Shown: positions 19,242 through 28,689, numbered from the stretch's first letter. The stretch is DNA of 64,000 nt from Sinorhizobium terangae (GCF_029714365.1 NZ_CP121659.1:2834501-2898500); one strand, 5' to 3'. Program-made: numbers and translations. Notes: generated from the letters alone by a model not told the origin.

Positions 19242-19422
19242 CCCCCTCTGCCCTGCCGGGCATCTCCCCCACAAGGGGGGAGATCGGCTGGAGCAATCGC
19301 CTGCCCCTATAACTGCGAGCACACGATATCCAGAGCCAACAGGCGAACCATTGGTGGAAAGCGGCATCGCCACTTGCCAATCTCCCCCCTTGTGGGGGAG
19401 ATGCCCGGCAGGGCAGAGGGGG
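19242..19422. repeat. Pair of inverted 45-bp repeats
   Basis: An arm at 19242-19287 (CCCCCTCTGCCCTGCC.. through GGGGGGAGATCGG) is repeated almost perfectly in reverse complement at 19378-19422, with about 90 bp between. Each arm contains its own hairpin (ATCTCCCCC with GGGGGGAGAT). The sequence resembles a dispersed repeat common in rhizobial genomes. It fills most of the 315-bp gap between the Lrp-type gene and the convergent dehydrogenase gene and may also end transcription. Confidence 0.85.
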
Positions 19423-19511
19423 GTATCACAGCTGCTTTCCGCAACCGGATTCCCCCTCCAGCCCTCTATAGCGCCGTATGGCCGGCAAGGCATACGGTGC
19501 AGTAAGAAGGT

Positions 19512-20558
19512 TCACGCCTTGAGCGAAGCCATGTCGATCACGAAGCGGTAGCGAACGTCGCTCTTGATCACCCGCTCGTAGGCCTCGTTGATCTGCTCCA
19601 TCTCGATCGTCTCGATTTCGGAAACGATGCCGTGCTCGCCGCAGAAATCCAGCATCTCCTGGGTTTCCTTGATCGAGCCGATCATCGAACCGGAAATGCT
19701 GCGCCGCGCCGGAACCAGCGAAAAGGCGTGGACCGGCACCGGGGTCTCAGGAATGCCGACAAGCACCAGGTCGCCGTCGACCTTCAGGAGATTGAGATAG
19801 GCGTTCCAGTCGACCTCGGCGGCAACGGTGCAGATGATCAGGTCGAAACTTCCGGCAAGCGCCTGGAACGTCTCCGGATCGTTGGTCGCGTAATAATGAT
19901 CCGCGCCGAGTTTCAGCCCATCCTCCTTTTTGGAGAGGCTCTGGCTCAGCACGGTAACTTCGGCGCCCATCGCGTGGGCAAGCTTCACGCCCATGTGGCC
20001 GAGGCCGCCCATGCCGACGATTGCAACCTTCTTGCCGGGCCCCGCCTTCCAGTGGCGGAGCGGCGAGTAAAGCGTGATACCTGCGCAAAGCAGCGGGGCG
20101 GCCGCGTCGAGCGGCAGGTTCTCGGGAATAGAAAGCACATAGCCTTCCTTGACGACGATATGGTCCGAGTAACCCCCCTGGGTCGCGGTCTTGCCGTCGG
20201 CCTCGACGCCGTTATAGGTGACGACCAGGCCGGGTAGGTAATGCTCCAGATCGAGGTCGCGGGTGGCGCAGGTCGTGCAGGAATCGACGAAACAGCCGAC
20301 GCCGGCACGGTCGCCGACCTTGAACTTGGTGACCTTCGATCCGACCGCCGACACAATGCCGACGATCTCGTGGCCCGGCACCATGGGAAAAGTCGAGTTG
20401 CCCCATTCGTTGCGGGCCTGATGGATGTCGGAATGGCAGACGCCGCAATATTTGATGTCGATGACCACATCGTCGTCACGCGGTTCGCGGCGCTCGAATG
20501 TGAAGGGTACCAGCGGCTTCGATGCATCGGTCGCCGCATATCCTCTAGCTATAGCCAT
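19512..20558 (-). CDS. Zinc-dependent NAD(P) alcohol dehydrogenase
   Basis: The 348-aa medium-chain dehydrogenase shows the catalytic zinc motif with Cys in [16 protein letters not shown] and the GHEIVG segment, the structural-zinc Cys group (a reduced version, CTTC-type), and a Rossmann [13 protein letters not shown] motif near residue 180. The pattern fits the cinnamyl alcohol dehydrogenase/YahK group, which reduces many aldehydes with NADPH. It is divergent from an AraC-type gene, its probable regulator, across a 221-bp intergenic region. Confidence 0.9.
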   Translation of the reverse strand: MAIARGYAATDASKPLVPFTFERREPRDDDVVIDIKYCGVCHSDIHQARNEWGNSTFPMVPGHEIVGIVSAVGSKVTKFKVGDRAGVGCFVDSCTTCATRDLDLEHYLPGLVVTYNGVEADGKTATQGGYSDHIVVKEGYVLSIPENLPLDAAAPLLCAGITLYSPLRHWKAGPGKKVAIVGMGGLGHMGVKLAHAMGAEVTVLSQSLSKKEDGLKLGADHYYATNDPETFQALAGSFDLIICTVAAEVDWNAYLNLLKVDGDLVLVGIPETPVPVHAFSLVPARRSISGSMIGSIKETQEMLDFCGEHGIVSEIETIEMEQINEAYERVIKSDVRYRFVIDMASLKA

Positions 20559-20779
20559 GGGTCTGTCCTTGATGTCTTGGGAAATGATGCGCTCGTGAGG
20601 CGTGGACCTCGAGCGACAGGGCGGACTATGCTGTCCCGGAGCGACGAAGCGTTAGTGCGATCCTGCAAAAGTTTTGCACAATTCTGCATGAATGAAGGCG
20701 CCGCCGTGGCGAGGCTGCGGCGGGAACCTATCTGAACGGCACGCCGCACAGACCTAAGATATTGGAAAGGCCGCTGAAT

Positions 20780-21721
20780 ATGACGACGACAAGACAGACG
20801 CCGCGCCAGGAGATGATCGATATCATTGCCCGTATCGCCGACAAGGATGGAGACCACGCCACGATCGTGCCGGGTCTCAGCGTCCACCGGCATTCAAGCA
20901 CAGCGAAGCCGAATTGCGCAGCTTACAGGCCGAGCCTGGCGATCATCGTGCAAGGCGCCAAGCGCGTGGTAGTTGGCGACGAGACCATCGTCTACGGCGC
21001 TTCGGACTACCTGTTGACCTCGATCGACCTGCCGGTCATTTCCCAAATCTCGCATGCGTCGCCGGAAGAGCCGTACATGAGCCTCGCGTTCCAGATCGAT
21101 ACCGGAAAGATACCGGCACTGGTCGATCTGATCGGTAGCCGCCCCGCGAAGGCGTCGGCCTCCGCGCGCGGAATGACGGTCAGCAAGATAACACCAGATC
21201 TCGAAGACGCTGCACTCCGCCTGCTGCGGCTGCTCGATCGCCCGGACGACATTGCCGCCCTTCTGCCGTTGATCGAGCGGGAACTCCTCTACCGCCTGCT
21301 CGTCGGGCCGCATGGCGTAAGGCTCAGGCAGATGATGACGGCGGAAAGTCAGCCGCACCAGATCGGCCGCGCCGTCGCATGGCTGAAGGAGCACTATACG
21401 CACCCCTTGCGCATCGACGATCTCGCGAGCCGGGTCAGCATGAGCGTTTCCTCGCTTCATCATCACTTCAAGGCAATCACGGCGATGAGCCCGCTGCAGT
21501 ATCAGAAGCAGCTCCGGCTGCAGGAAGCGCGGCGCCTGATGCTGGAAGAGCGTCTCGATGCAGGCGATGCTGGCCATCAGGTCGGCTATGAGAGCCAGTC
21601 GCAGTTCAGCCGCGAATATTCCCGCCAGTTCGGCGAACCGCCGGCGCGCCATATCGGCCGCGTTCGCCGCAGCCTCGTCGAGCGTTTAGGTGGCGAGACG
21701 GAGATTTTGAGCGAGGGTTAG
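20780..21721 (+). CDS. AraC-family transcriptional regulator
   Basis: The protein of about 313 aa has an N-terminal AraC-type ligand domain (AraC_N, residues about 20-170, with YRPSLAIIVQGAKRVVVGD) and a C-terminal pair of helix-turn-helix motifs (IDDLASRVSMSVSSLHHHFK and the GYESQSQFSREYSRQFGEPP segment). An in-frame start at 20762 adds six residues; MTTTRQ at 20780 is favoured. It is divergent from the aldehyde/alcohol dehydrogenase gene, a common arrangement in which such regulators activate the dehydrogenase in response to an aldehyde. Confidence 0.9.
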   Translation: MTTTRQTPRQEMIDIIARIADKDGDHATIVPGLSVHRHSSTAKPNCAAYRPSLAIIVQGAKRVVVGDETIVYGASDYLLTSIDLPVISQISHASPEEPYMSLAFQIDTGKIPALVDLIGSRPAKASASARGMTVSKITPDLEDAALRLLRLLDRPDDIAALLPLIERELLYRLLVGPHGVRLRQMMTAESQPHQIGRAVAWLKEHYTHPLRIDDLASRVSMSVSSLHHHFKAITAMSPLQYQKQLRLQEARRLMLEERLDAGDAGHQVGYESQSQFSREYSRQFGEPPARHIGRVRRSLVERLGGETEILSEG

Positions 21722-21749
21722 GAGCCAGACGATTCTTCGCGTATCTTTG

Positions 21750-21768
21750 GACGCCCGGCGCGGGCGTC
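21750..21768. terminator. Convergent hairpin
   Basis: An 8-bp stem (GACGCCCG with CGGGCGTC) sits between the convergent AraC and fusion genes. No clear T run follows on either strand, so termination is only possible. Confidence 0.4.
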
Positions 21769-21772
21769 TCGT

Positions 21773-24691
21773 TCACCAGCCCTCTTCCAGCACCCGCCCC
21801 AGCATCTCGGCGAAGAAGTCGGCGCTCTCGCGGCTGAGGCAGAGCGGCGGTTTAATCTTCAATACGTTCAGGTGATCGCCGGTCGGCTGCATGATGACGC
21901 CGAGTTCAAGGAGCCGGTTGCAGATCGCCGCCGTCTCCTGCGTCGCGGGTTCCAGCGTTTCGCGATCACGGACGAACTCGACGCCGAGATAAAGCCCCAT
22001 GCCGTGGACCGCGCCGACGAGCGGAAAGCGCTCGCCAAGCGCCTGCAGTCGCGCCTTGAGGTGGTCGCCGACCGTGCGGGCATTTTCCTGCAGCGCCTCG
22101 TCGTGGAGAATGTCGAGAACCGTGAGGCCAACGACCGAGCTTACCGGACTGCCGCCGGACGACGAGAAGAAGTAGCCTTCCTTTTCCAGCGCCTCCGCGA
22201 TCTCGCGCCGCGTGATGACGGCACCGAGCGGATGGCCGTTGCCCATGCCCTTGGCGACCGTGATGATGTCCGGGACGACACCCTGCTCTTCGAACCCCCA
22301 GAAGTAATGGCCAAGGCGGCCGTAACCCACCTGCACCTCGTCGGCGATGCAGACGCCGCCCCGCTTCCTGACCATGGCATAAACGGCTTGGAGATATCCG
22401 GGCGGCAGCGGGATGCCGCCAGCGTTGCCATAGACCGCTTCACAGATGAAGCCCGCAAGGCCCACCCGGTTCTCGTCGAGTTCCTCCAGTTTCTCGGTCA
22501 CGGCACGAACATAATCGACCGTCGAACCTTCCCCGCGAAACGGTCCGCGATAGGTGTTCGGGGAGACGACCGGGTGCACCCAATCGGGCCGCGTCGTCAG
22601 CGCCTGCGGGTTGTCGGCGATCGAGGTCGAGACCGCATCGCTCGCAACCGTCCAGCCATGATAGGCTTCGAGCAGAGAGAGTATGTGGCGCGCGCCGGAA
22701 TGGGCCCAGGCGAGCCGGATCGCAAGGTCGTTCGCCTCCGAGCCGCTGTTGACGAGGAAGACCGTGTCAAGTCCATCGGGCGCTAACTCTGCAAGCCTCT
22801 CCGAAAATTCCGCGACGGACGCATAATGGAACCGCGAATTGGTGTTGAGCAGCGACCATTGCCGGCCAACCGCCGCCGAGAGGCGCGGATGGCCGTGGCC
22901 GACGATCGTGACATTGTTGACCATGTCGAGATAGGCGCGGCCCTCGACATCGAAGAGATGTTCTTTCCAGCCCCGCTCGATCTGCGGCGGCTGCCGGTAA
23001 TAGTTCTTTTGCGGCCGTGCGAAATGACGTTGCCGGCGCTGAAGCAGCTCGCCTGCCGCCGGCAAAGGCGCATCACAGTCGAAACCGAGCATTTGGGCGG
23101 GCGACGGGCAAAGCGCCCGCCAGGCTTCCGCCTGGCTTGCTGTCGCGAAAGGCGGCGGGTCGATCTCCGCTTCCGTCGAGAGCTGGACGCGGATGAAGCC
23201 GAGCGCCGGCGGATCGCCGGACACGACGCCGATCGGTGCTCCGGCTTCGATCGCACCTTCGGCGGCCTGTTCGATGCCATGCAGATGAAGATGCAGCCCA
23301 TCGGTCGACAGAACCATTTTATCGCCGCGCCGCCCGAGGTGCCCCGCGAAGGGCGCATGGACGGCCGTTTGCCCGTGCAGGCAGAGATCGACGTGCAGGG
23401 CGAAGGTCGCAGGCGACCTTGCCTGGAGAAGCCGCGTCTCGGTCAAGCGGAATTCGCCGTAGCGCGTGGCGGAGGTGCCGGCCGCCCGCGCCGCCGACTG
23501 TAAGAGCAGCGCTTCGGTGTCCTCATAGTGCCAGCGGTCGGCCGGAAGATGAGGCCCAAGAAGCGAAAGATCGACGATCCCGACGCGGGAGGGCTCGATG
23601 TCCGGCAGCAGCCGGCCGGCCGTCAGGGGCACGGTCGGTGCCGCCCCCTTCCCCACCGTCCGGCGGATTGCCTGCTCCATCAGAGCGAAAGGCACGGACA
23701 GCGCAACATCGAGAATTTCGCGTTCATGGGCAGCGTTTCCACGGACATAGGCGTTGTCGGGATCGATCTCCAACTGCTGTTCCGTGCTTGCGACCAGAAT
23801 GCCCGCCCGTGCCACGATGAGCGGCCAGAGCGCTTCCAGCTCGACATCCGTCAGCGGGAATGCCGCGTGGAACGCCTGGACCGCCGGCAAGATGAAGAAC
23901 GGGTCGCCGTCGGCGTGGTGAAGCAGCGACGCACAGGTGACCGCCAGCTCCGCAACGAGCCACCCCTTGAGGACATCACCGAAGTCGATCACGCCCTCGG
24001 GCACCAGCCTGCCGCCCTCCACCCTGCTCACGACGTTGTCGTCGGTGACGTCCTGGTGGATCGCCTGCACCCGTAACTCCGGCATCAGTGGCTGCACGCG
24101 CCGCATGGCGGCGACCATCGCCTCTGCGACACGCTTGCGCAAATCGACGTCGGTCATGGTCTGCAGCAGTTGCAGGGCGACCGGTCCAGCCCGTTGCAGG
24201 TCCCATTGCAGTTCGCGTTCGAGCCCGGGATGATCCAGCCCCTTGAGCGCCGAAGCCAACCTTCCGGCGAGATCGCCCAGTTCCGCCACCGTTTGCGCCG
24301 GAAGATGCTTGCGGCGGGTCAAAGGCGTACCGTCGAGATAGGTGAGCAGCCGGAACTGATAGGGCACGTCCCGGACGATGGCGACGACGATGTCCTCGCC
24401 ATTCCGCGCCGGGATGACGGCCGGCACCTTCGGAGCGCCCGCGGTGGCGCCGAGATGATGCAGCGCTGCATTCTGCGCCTCAAGTTCGACCCGCGCATAT
24501 TCCATCCGGCAGATTTTCAGGACGAACCGGCCGTCCTCGGTATCCACGCGGTAGTTTCGATCCTGCTGGCTGCCGAGTTCTGTCAGCGCGCCGGAAAGGT
24601 CGTACTCAACCGACAGAACGCGTTTCGCCTCCTCGGCCGAAACATCCGGCCTGGCAAGTTGCGTGCGGAGCTTGAGCGCTTCTCCGTCCAT
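21773..24691 (-). CDS. Kinase / M23-like / class III aminotransferase fusion protein
   Basis: The 972-aa protein joins three parts. Residues about 20-350 are an APH-type kinase with H212-x-D214-x4-N219 (HQDVTDDN) and an IDFGD metal motif. Residues about 400-530 resemble an M23 peptidase/hybrid-motif beta barrel, probably non-catalytic. Residues about 565-972 are a class III PLP aminotransferase fold with ADEVQVGYGR and the Schiff-base lysine K814 in TVAKGMGNGH. Human hydroxylysine kinase and the ammoniophospho-lyases are homologues of the two ends, so phosphorylation followed by PLP-dependent phospho-lysis of an amino alcohol is a reasonable idea. The physiological substrate is unknown. It lies 31 bp downstream of hutC on the same strand. 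Confidence 0.85.
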   Translation of the reverse strand: MDGEALKLRTQLARPDVSAEEAKRVLSVEYDLSGALTELGSQQDRNYRVDTEDGRFVLKICRMEYARVELEAQNAALHHLGATAGAPKVPAVIPARNGEDIVVAIVRDVPYQFRLLTYLDGTPLTRRKHLPAQTVAELGDLAGRLASALKGLDHPGLERELQWDLQRAGPVALQLLQTMTDVDLRKRVAEAMVAAMRRVQPLMPELRVQAIHQDVTDDNVVSRVEGGRLVPEGVIDFGDVLKGWLVAELAVTCASLLHHADGDPFFILPAVQAFHAAFPLTDVELEALWPLIVARAGILVASTEQQLEIDPDNAYVRGNAAHEREILDVALSVPFALMEQAIRRTVGKGAAPTVPLTAGRLLPDIEPSRVGIVDLSLLGPHLPADRWHYEDTEALLLQSAARAAGTSATRYGEFRLTETRLLQARSPATFALHVDLCLHGQTAVHAPFAGHLGRRGDKMVLSTDGLHLHLHGIEQAAEGAIEAGAPIGVVSGDPPALGFIRVQLSTEAEIDPPPFATASQAEAWRALCPSPAQMLGFDCDAPLPAAGELLQRRQRHFARPQKNYYRQPPQIERGWKEHLFDVEGRAYLDMVNNVTIVGHGHPRLSAAVGRQWSLLNTNSRFHYASVAEFSERLAELAPDGLDTVFLVNSGSEANDLAIRLAWAHSGARHILSLLEAYHGWTVASDAVSTSIADNPQALTTRPDWVHPVVSPNTYRGPFRGEGSTVDYVRAVTEKLEELDENRVGLAGFICEAVYGNAGGIPLPPGYLQAVYAMVRKRGGVCIADEVQVGYGRLGHYFWGFEEQGVVPDIITVAKGMGNGHPLGAVITRREIAEALEKEGYFFSSSGGSPVSSVVGLTVLDILHDEALQENARTVGDHLKARLQALGERFPLVGAVHGMGLYLGVEFVRDRETLEPATQETAAICNRLLELGVIMQPTGDHLNVLKIKPPLCLSRESADFFAEMLGRVLEEGW

Positions 24692-24722
24692 CCTTCAATT
24701 CCCGTTTGTTCGCGGGACCGCC

Positions 24723-25466
24723 TCACTGCGAGACGCCCTCAAGGCGATAGCGCGTGCCCGGATAAAGCAGCCGCGCGGTCGTAACACTCGCCGTCTCCGA
24801 CCAGGTCCGACGGCGGATCATCAGGCACGGTTCGTTGCGGCCGATCGCGAGAAGCTTGCATTCCCAAGGCTTGGGCGATACGGCCTCGACAATCTGCTCG
24901 GTGCGGGTGATCGGCGCCACCAGGGTCAGATAGGCGTTTGGGGTGATGGCGCTGAAATCCTGCGCCATGTAGCTCGGGCAGACCGTCGGGTTAACGAACC
25001 GATCCTCGATCTGGATCGGCACCTCATCCTCGCAATGGACCATGATCGAATGGAACACCCTTGCCCCCGTCGGGACGCCCAGCGCATCGCCGATCTCGGG
25101 GCTCGCCGGCTCCTCCTCTAAAAGGGTCAGCCGCGAAGTGTGCCGATGACCACGCTCGCGGATCTCGTCCGCGATGTTGCGGACCTCGAGGAGCGCCGTG
25201 CTGCCCTTGTGGGCCGCGACAAAGGATCCGACCCCCTGCACCCGTGTGATCGCGCCCTCGCTCGCAAGCTCGCGCAAAGCCCTGTTCGCCGTCATCCGGC
25301 TGACGCCGAGATCCGCGACGATATCGTTTTCCGACGGTATCCGGTGATTGGCCGGCCACTCGCCGCTCTCAATCCGGCTGCGAATGAACTGCTTCACCGC
25401 CTCGTAGCGCGGAACTGGCCCTGGCGCGAAGGCTGCCATGTCGTTCGTCCACCCCGGTGCCGTCAT
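24723..25466 (-). CDS. hutC: Histidine utilisation repressor HutC (GntR family)
   Basis: The 247-aa protein has a GntR winged helix at residues about 15-80 (RIPSENDIVADLGVSRMTAN, then the GVGSFVA wing) and a UTRA ligand domain after residue 100. Divergence from hutF and the overall pattern support HutC, which senses urocanate and represses hut genes. The start ATG at 25466 follows GGAG by seven bases; 25439 is a second candidate. A much longer open frame to 26918 is only the shadow of hutF. The gene lies just upstream of the fusion gene, so the two may share a transcript. Confidence 0.85.
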   Translation of the reverse strand: MTAPGWTNDMAAFAPGPVPRYEAVKQFIRSRIESGEWPANHRIPSENDIVADLGVSRMTANRALRELASEGAITRVQGVGSFVAAHKGSTALLEVRNIADEIRERGHRHTSRLTLLEEEPASPEIGDALGVPTGARVFHSIMVHCEDEVPIQIEDRFVNPTVCPSYMAQDFSAITPNAYLTLVAPITRTEQIVEAVSPKPWECKLLAIGRNEPCLMIRRRTWSETASVTTARLLYPGTRYRLEGVSQ

Positions 25467-25568
25467 CACCTGCTCCCAATTAACGCCTATGAAGGCAACG
25501 ACCATCTCGGCAATCACTCTTTTCGTCGATTTTAGCCTTGCGCGCCACCACAAAATACCTATAGTTCC

Positions 25569-25586
25569 ATATACAACCACGTACAG
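25569..25586. promoter_or_regulatory. Candidate HutC operator in the hutC-hutF intergenic region
   Basis: The segment ATATACAACCACGTACAG carries two TRTACA-like half sites (TATACA at 25570-25575 and CGTACA at 25580-25585), one helical turn apart, between divergent hutC and hutF. Known HutC sites contain TGTA/TACA palindromes, so this is a plausible but unproven operator overlapping the hutF promoter. Confidence 0.35.
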
Positions 25587-25598
25587 GAAAATCGCAGC

Positions 25599-26975
25599 AT
25601 GGCCACGTTTCCCGTCCAACGGCTCTTTGCGGAGCGTGCTCTTCTTCCAGGCGGCTGGGCCGAAAACGTGGCCATCACCCTTGACGACGGGGGCGGCATC
25701 GCATCGGTCACGCCCGGCCAATCCATTGCGGAAGGCGACGAGCGACTTTCGGGACCGGTGATTCCGGCGATTGCCAACCTTCACTCCCATGCGTTTCAGC
25801 GCGCCATGGCCGGCCTCGCGGAAGTAGCAGGCACGGGAGATGACAGTTTCTGGACCTGGCGCGAGGAAATGTATCGCACCGTCGGCCTCGTCGACCCGGA
25901 CGACGCCGAGGCCATCGCCGCCAAGCTTTACATGGAGATGCTGAAGGGCGGCTTCGGCCGTGTGGTCGAGTTCCATTATCTCCATCACCAGGCAGACGGC
26001 ACCCCTTATGCCGATCCTGCCGAAATGTCGCTTCGGATCTTGCGCGCGGCCGAGGCGACGGGCATCGGCCTGACCCATCTTCCCGTCTTCTATGCCCATG
26101 CCAATTTCGGCGGTGTGGCGCCCAATCCCGGCCAACGCCCGTTCCTGCATGATCCGGATCGCTTTCTCGCCCTTCTCGATCGCCTTGGTCCCGCCTGCGC
26201 GAGCGGTGGCGCCAAGCTCGGCTATGCGATTCATTCCTTGCGCGCCGCGACGCCGGACGAGATGCGGACAATTCTCGCTGCGGCTCCGGTCTCCGGCCCC
26301 ATTCATATTCATGTGGCCGAGCAAACGCGCGAGGTCGACGACTGCCTCGCCTGGAGCGGCCGGCGGCCGGTCGAATGGCTGCTTGATGAAATGCCTGTCG
26401 ACGCACGCTGGTGCGCCATCCACGCGACGCACATGACGGCCGAGGAAACGAAGCGGCTCGCCGCTTCCGGGGCGGTTGCCGGCCTTTGCCCCGCGACCGA
26501 GGCCAATCTCGGTGACGGCATCTTTCCCGCCGTCGAGTTCATCGCCGACGGCGGCCGCATCGGCATCGGCACCGACAGCCATGTCGCAACCAGCGTCGCG
26601 GAAGAACTGCGGCTTCTCGAATACGGCCAGCGGCTGCGCGATCGCCGGCGCAACCGGCTTGCCGCCGGTCCAGGCGCGTCCGTCGGGCGATCGGTCTTCG
26701 AGGCGGCCCTTGCCGGCGGGTTGCAAGCCGCCGGCCTCGACGCGCCGGGCATCAAGGCGGGCGCACGCGCGGATCTCGTCGTCCTCGACGGCGCCAACCC
26801 GTATATCGCCGCCGCCACCGACAACCAGATTCTCGACCGCTGGCTCTTCGCGCTCGGTGGTGAGGCGGTGCGCGACGTGATGGTCGCCGGCCAATGGAAG
26901 ATCCGCAATGGACGCCATGATCGGGAGGAAGAGATCGACCGCGCCTTCGCACGGGTTCTGACGAAACTGAAATAG
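25599..26975 (+). CDS. hutF: Formimidoylglutamate deiminase
   Basis: HutF (458 aa) deiminates N-formimidoyl-L-glutamate to N-formyl-L-glutamate in the five-step histidine degradation pathway. It is an amidohydrolase-superfamily enzyme: the first metal pair is in ANLHSHAFQRAMAGL, a further His in IHATHMTAEE and the catalytic Asp in GTDSHVATS. The RBS AGGAAA lies eight bases before the ATG. The remaining hut genes (hutU, hutI, hutH, hutG) are not in this window. Confidence 0.94.
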   Translation: MATFPVQRLFAERALLPGGWAENVAITLDDGGGIASVTPGQSIAEGDERLSGPVIPAIANLHSHAFQRAMAGLAEVAGTGDDSFWTWREEMYRTVGLVDPDDAEAIAAKLYMEMLKGGFGRVVEFHYLHHQADGTPYADPAEMSLRILRAAEATGIGLTHLPVFYAHANFGGVAPNPGQRPFLHDPDRFLALLDRLGPACASGGAKLGYAIHSLRAATPDEMRTILAAAPVSGPIHIHVAEQTREVDDCLAWSGRRPVEWLLDEMPVDARWCAIHATHMTAEETKRLAASGAVAGLCPATEANLGDGIFPAVEFIADGGRIGIGTDSHVATSVAEELRLLEYGQRLRDRRRNRLAAGPGASVGRSVFEAALAGGLQAAGLDAPGIKAGARADLVVLDGANPYIAAATDNQILDRWLFALGGEAVRDVMVAGQWKIRNGRHDREEEIDRAFARVLTKLK

Positions 26976-27179
26976 TCACCGAAGCAACGATCAAGATCAG
27001 ACGACCGACGATTGCAGGCCGTGCACAATAGAACGTCGGGTGATATTCTGTGCAATCTGGCTAACCGTATGTCGCGCCTTGTGCGGCGCCGGCCATGTTT
27101 CGCGATGCAAGACCCAGACCGGCGACAAGCCTGCGAATGACATCGACCGGATGCGCAACCTGATGCAAGGAGCCACGCC

Positions 27180-27764
27180 ATGAAGATCCTGCGCTCGAAC
27201 GAATACCGGCGCATGCCGTGGAAAAACGGTGGCGGCGAAACCGTGGAAATTGCCGTCTCCCCGGAGCGCGCGTCGCTTTCCGATTTCGATTGGCGCATCA
27301 GCATGGCGACGGTCGCGAGCGACGGCTCCTTCTCCAGCTTCCCCGGCATCGACCGCACGCTCTCGATCCTCGAAGGTGCCGGCATGACGCTTGCAATCGA
27401 AGGCCGGCAGCCGAAGCTGCTGACGGTCGCCGATCCTCCCCTCTCCTTCCCCGCCGAGGCGCCGACATCGGCGACGCTTCGCGACGGCCCGGTGATTGAC
27501 CTTAACGTCATGACGCGGCGCGGCGTGCTGAAGCACCGCGTGCGGCGGCTTCACGTCGAGGGTTCGCAATCGCTCGAATCCCATGCCCGGGAACTCATCG
27601 TCTTCTGCCACCGCGGAAGCGTCACGCTGGCGACGGAGGGCGTGACCGCAACGCTTCATGCGCTGGACGCCGCGATCCTCATCCAGCCACTCCCCCTCAC
27701 GCTGACGGCGGAGATCGCGTCCGGGCTTTTCCTTGTCGAGATCGTGCCCGGCGGCGCGGCCTGA
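27180..27764 (+). CDS. hutD: HutD family protein
   Basis: The 194-aa cupin-like protein begins MKILRSNEYRRMPWKNGGGE, the HutD signature (W-K-N-G-G-G-x-T), and contains DFDWRISMATVASDGSFS. HutD is thought to modulate histidine utilisation, perhaps by binding a pathway intermediate, without a known enzyme activity. AAGGAG precedes the ATG by eight bases. It follows hutF by about 200 bp on the same strand and is followed by a RIME repeat. Confidence 0.92.
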   Translation: MKILRSNEYRRMPWKNGGGETVEIAVSPERASLSDFDWRISMATVASDGSFSSFPGIDRTLSILEGAGMTLAIEGRQPKLLTVADPPLSFPAEAPTSATLRDGPVIDLNVMTRRGVLKHRVRRLHVEGSQSLESHARELIVFCHRGSVTLATEGVTATLHALDAAILIQPLPLTLTAEIASGLFLVEIVPGGAA

Positions 27765-27957
27765 CATCGAGCGGTCGACGACCTCCGCGTGGGCGTTGCG
27801 GCCTACCTCGTGAAGCAGATCGAGTGCGTGGGCGATAATTTCGGCGGCGATCCGATCGGCGACAGGTATGGTCACGTGGCCGCGACCGGCATGTTGATCG
27901 CCCTACTCCCTTTGGGGGGCGCCGCTAATTCTTGACAGCAACCGGCACTGTGAGAGC

Positions 27958-28064
27958 CTACTGCATGATCGCTCAAATCGGAATCGATTTGAGCGATCAT
28001 GCCAGCGGTTCAACGTCCTATAGTGATCCCTTGCGCGCCTCAAAAGACGCGCGGCGCTGCAGGA
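27958..28064. repeat. RIME1-type repeat, copy 3
   Basis: CCTACTGCATGATC at 27957 on, palindrome 1 (CTCAAATCGGAATCGATTTGAG) and a diverged second palindrome ending near CGCGCGGCGCTGC (28047-28060). The region 27765-27957 before it shows no convincing gene; a short antisense frame there could be a gene relic. Confidence 0.8.
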
Positions 28065-28097
28065 CGTCTCGGTTGCAGTCGAGGAAACGGTGCCGCG

Positions 28098-28403
28098 ATG
28101 CCCGAAAAAGACAGGAAACGCCGTGCCGCCCAGATTCCCACCGGCAGTTGGCCGCCACGCATGATGGCGGAGATGGCGGCCGGTTACGTTGGTGAAAAGC
28201 ACGTCGAAGACTTCCTCGAGCGGATCGGAACAATTTACCCGCAGCCGCGCCTCGTCGAAGGCCCCAGGCGCAAGTTCTGGTACCGGGAAGATCTGGACAA
28301 GGCCATGAACATGGCCCTGCCGAGGGCGCCGCGGTTCAGCGAAAAACTCCAGGCAAAAATAGCGGAACGGAGGGCCGCACGGCGGGCCCGCGTCAAAACC
28401 TGA
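28098..28403 (+). CDS. Small basic protein of unknown function
   Basis: The 101-aa product starts MPEKDRKRRAAQIPTGSWPP and is strongly basic at both ends. The middle (GYVGEKHVEDFLERIGTIYP, then a W-Y-R-E-D-LDKAM segment) resembles a short helix-turn-helix of the excisionase/AlpA kind, but I cannot assign a family. An in-frame start at 27999 would run through the RIME repeat, so 28098 is preferred. It opens the accessory patch between hutD and the tRNA-Met gene. Its end overlaps a small antisense gene by 11 bp. Confidence 0.55.
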   Translation: MPEKDRKRRAAQIPTGSWPPRMMAEMAAGYVGEKHVEDFLERIGTIYPQPRLVEGPRRKFWYREDLDKAMNMALPRAPRFSEKLQAKIAERRAARRARVKT

Positions 28404-28560
28404 TGATACCGTTCACCCAATATTCCACCCGATCCTGGATCGTGTTTCCTTGCGCTTTTGCTTCGCTCCAGACCGCGCGGCGATACCGGCCCTCGGTTGC
28501 GATCTGATCGATCGCCAGGAGGCCACACAGTCCAACAATGACGAGTAGCAAGCCGCGCAT
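28393..28560 (-). CDS. 55-aa single-pass membrane peptide
   Basis: A reverse-strand frame of 55 codons begins MRGLLLVIVGLCGLLAIDQI, a hydrophobic helix or signal anchor of about 17 residues, followed by a polar tail (TEGRYRRAVWSEAKAQGNTI). The reading is clean and ends TGA at 28393, overlapping the end of the opposite gene. Codon use fits the chromosome. Function unknown; too short for family recognition. Confidence 0.5.
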   Translation of the reverse strand: MRGLLLVIVGLCGLLAIDQIATEGRYRRAVWSEAKAQGNTIQDRVEYWVNGIIRF

Positions 28561-28689
28561 TCCTGAATCTTAGCGATAAATGATTTAGCAAATTCTAAAT
28601 TCTATCGCGCAAATGCAGCAGATCGCCATACTGGCTTTATTTGCAGAAGCGTACCGGAATCGAAGAATCCGACCTTCCTCTCCACTCAC

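Noticed and set aside
24723..26918. 731-aa minus-strand frame as one gene
   Set aside because: Only the first 247 residues counted from the hutC start match a protein family; the rest is antisense to hutF.
26997..27875. 292-aa minus-strand frame opposite hutD
   Set aside because: The coding motifs of HutD are on the plus strand; only the short outer piece at 27775-27875 could be a relic and it has no recognisable family.
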